Source of the DNA: BD1-7 clade bacterium
GTDB lineage: Bacteria; Pseudomonadota; Gammaproteobacteria; Pseudomonadales; DT-91
Assembly: GCA_902705865.1 (NCBI GenBank)
Contig: CACSIO010000034.1
Location: 377,287-441,286 of the forward strand
Reading direction: 5' to 3'
DNA length: 64,000 bases
The translations under genes and the position numbers were made by a program. Shown here in pieces: positions 63,736 through 64,000 of this stretch (the stretch's first letter is position 1; every line of letters begins with the position of its first letter). Below the pieces are notes generated by a model. That model was not told where the DNA came from, made no database searches, and saw only the letters and a list, made by a program, of their open reading frames with translations.

Positions 63736-64000
63736 ATGACAAAATCCTCGGTTTCAATCGCCATCGCGGGCTATGGCGGCACCGGCGTGATTACCACCGG
63801 CCAGCTGCTATTGAAGGCAGCTTCAAACGCCGGTTATTTCGGTTTAGCTCAACGCTCGTTTGGCCCACAAATTCGTGGAGGCGAGTCGTTATCTCTATTG
63901 CGCCTTGCTAATCACCCCGTACAAAACCCGGACGACAGTCTCGACTTACTAGTATTGCTTGACTGTGAACACGTCGCTCGCTTTCGCCAAGAAGTGGTAC
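63736..64000 (+). CDS. 2-oxoacid:acceptor oxidoreductase, gamma-type N-terminal domain (partial, cut by window end)
   Basis: The frame starts at ATG with GAGAG about six bases upstream and stays open to the last base (88 codons). It encodes SIAIAGYGGTGVITTGQLLL and RSFGPQIRGGESLSLLRL, the nucleotide-binding and RGGE motifs of the gamma domain of 2-oxoacid:ferredoxin oxidoreductases. In many bacteria this domain is fused ahead of the alpha domain, giving about 600 residues; the fused form cannot be tested here. Confidence 0.85.
   Translation, partial: MTKSSVSIAIAGYGGTGVITTGQLLLKAASNAGYFGLAQRSFGPQIRGGESLSLLRLANHPVQNPDDSLDLLVLLDCEHVARFRQEVV

Overview
The window looks like chromosomal DNA of a free-living, probably aquatic gammaproteobacterium. 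The evidence is the gene content: a long-form (532-residue) isocitrate lyase of the Pseudomonas type, OmpW, an LpxR-like outer-membrane protein, an AaeXAB-type efflux operon, an imuA-imuB-dnaE2 mutasome behind a LexA box, and a soluble NAD-linked [NiFe] hydrogenase. No rRNA, tRNA, CRISPR array, insertion sequence or integrase was recognised. The species cannot be named from the sequence alone.

Region 1 (1-6.6 kb) is mixed metabolism and transport. It holds an exported FAD-dependent lactone-oxidase-like protein, an orphan FetB-type permease, a divergent LysR regulator and EamA transporter pair, and an HD-domain hydrolase coupled to a small membrane protein.

Region 2 (6.7-23.3 kb) is the most unusual part. 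Three minus-strand genes follow each other: a protein of about 4800 residues with a TcdA/TcdB/Mcf-type pore-forming region, an internally repeated module and two PA14-like domains; a 316-residue protein homologous to an internal module of that giant; and a lipoprotein joining a TssJ-like (type VI secretion) domain to a C-terminal beta-barrel. I read this as a candidate giant-toxin locus with its own outer-membrane partner.

Region 3 (23.4-36.9 kb) carries small exported proteins, a PhyH dioxygenase, OmpW, an alpha/beta hydrolase, the SOS mutasome operon, a universal stress protein, a large unrecognised lipoprotein and a methyltransferase.

Region 4 (37-48.7 kb) is a complete hydrogenase locus of two divergent operons: hypF-hypC-hypD-hypE on the minus strand and hoxF-hoxU-hoxY-hoxH-hoxW-hypA-hypB on the plus strand. 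The roughly 270 bp between them contains several dyads and direct repeats. The products would build and mature a cytoplasmic H2:NAD oxidoreductase.

Region 5 (48.7-64 kb) holds a class V aminotransferase, a double-cupin protein, an NTF2-like protein with a good sigma-54 promoter facing a sigma-54 activator gene, an AhpD-like protein, a second universal stress protein behind an FNR/ANR-like box, a luciferase-like monooxygenase, isocitrate lyase, the AaeXAB-like operon, a porin, an LpxR-like protein, and the start of a 2-oxoacid:acceptor oxidoreductase gene cut by the window end.
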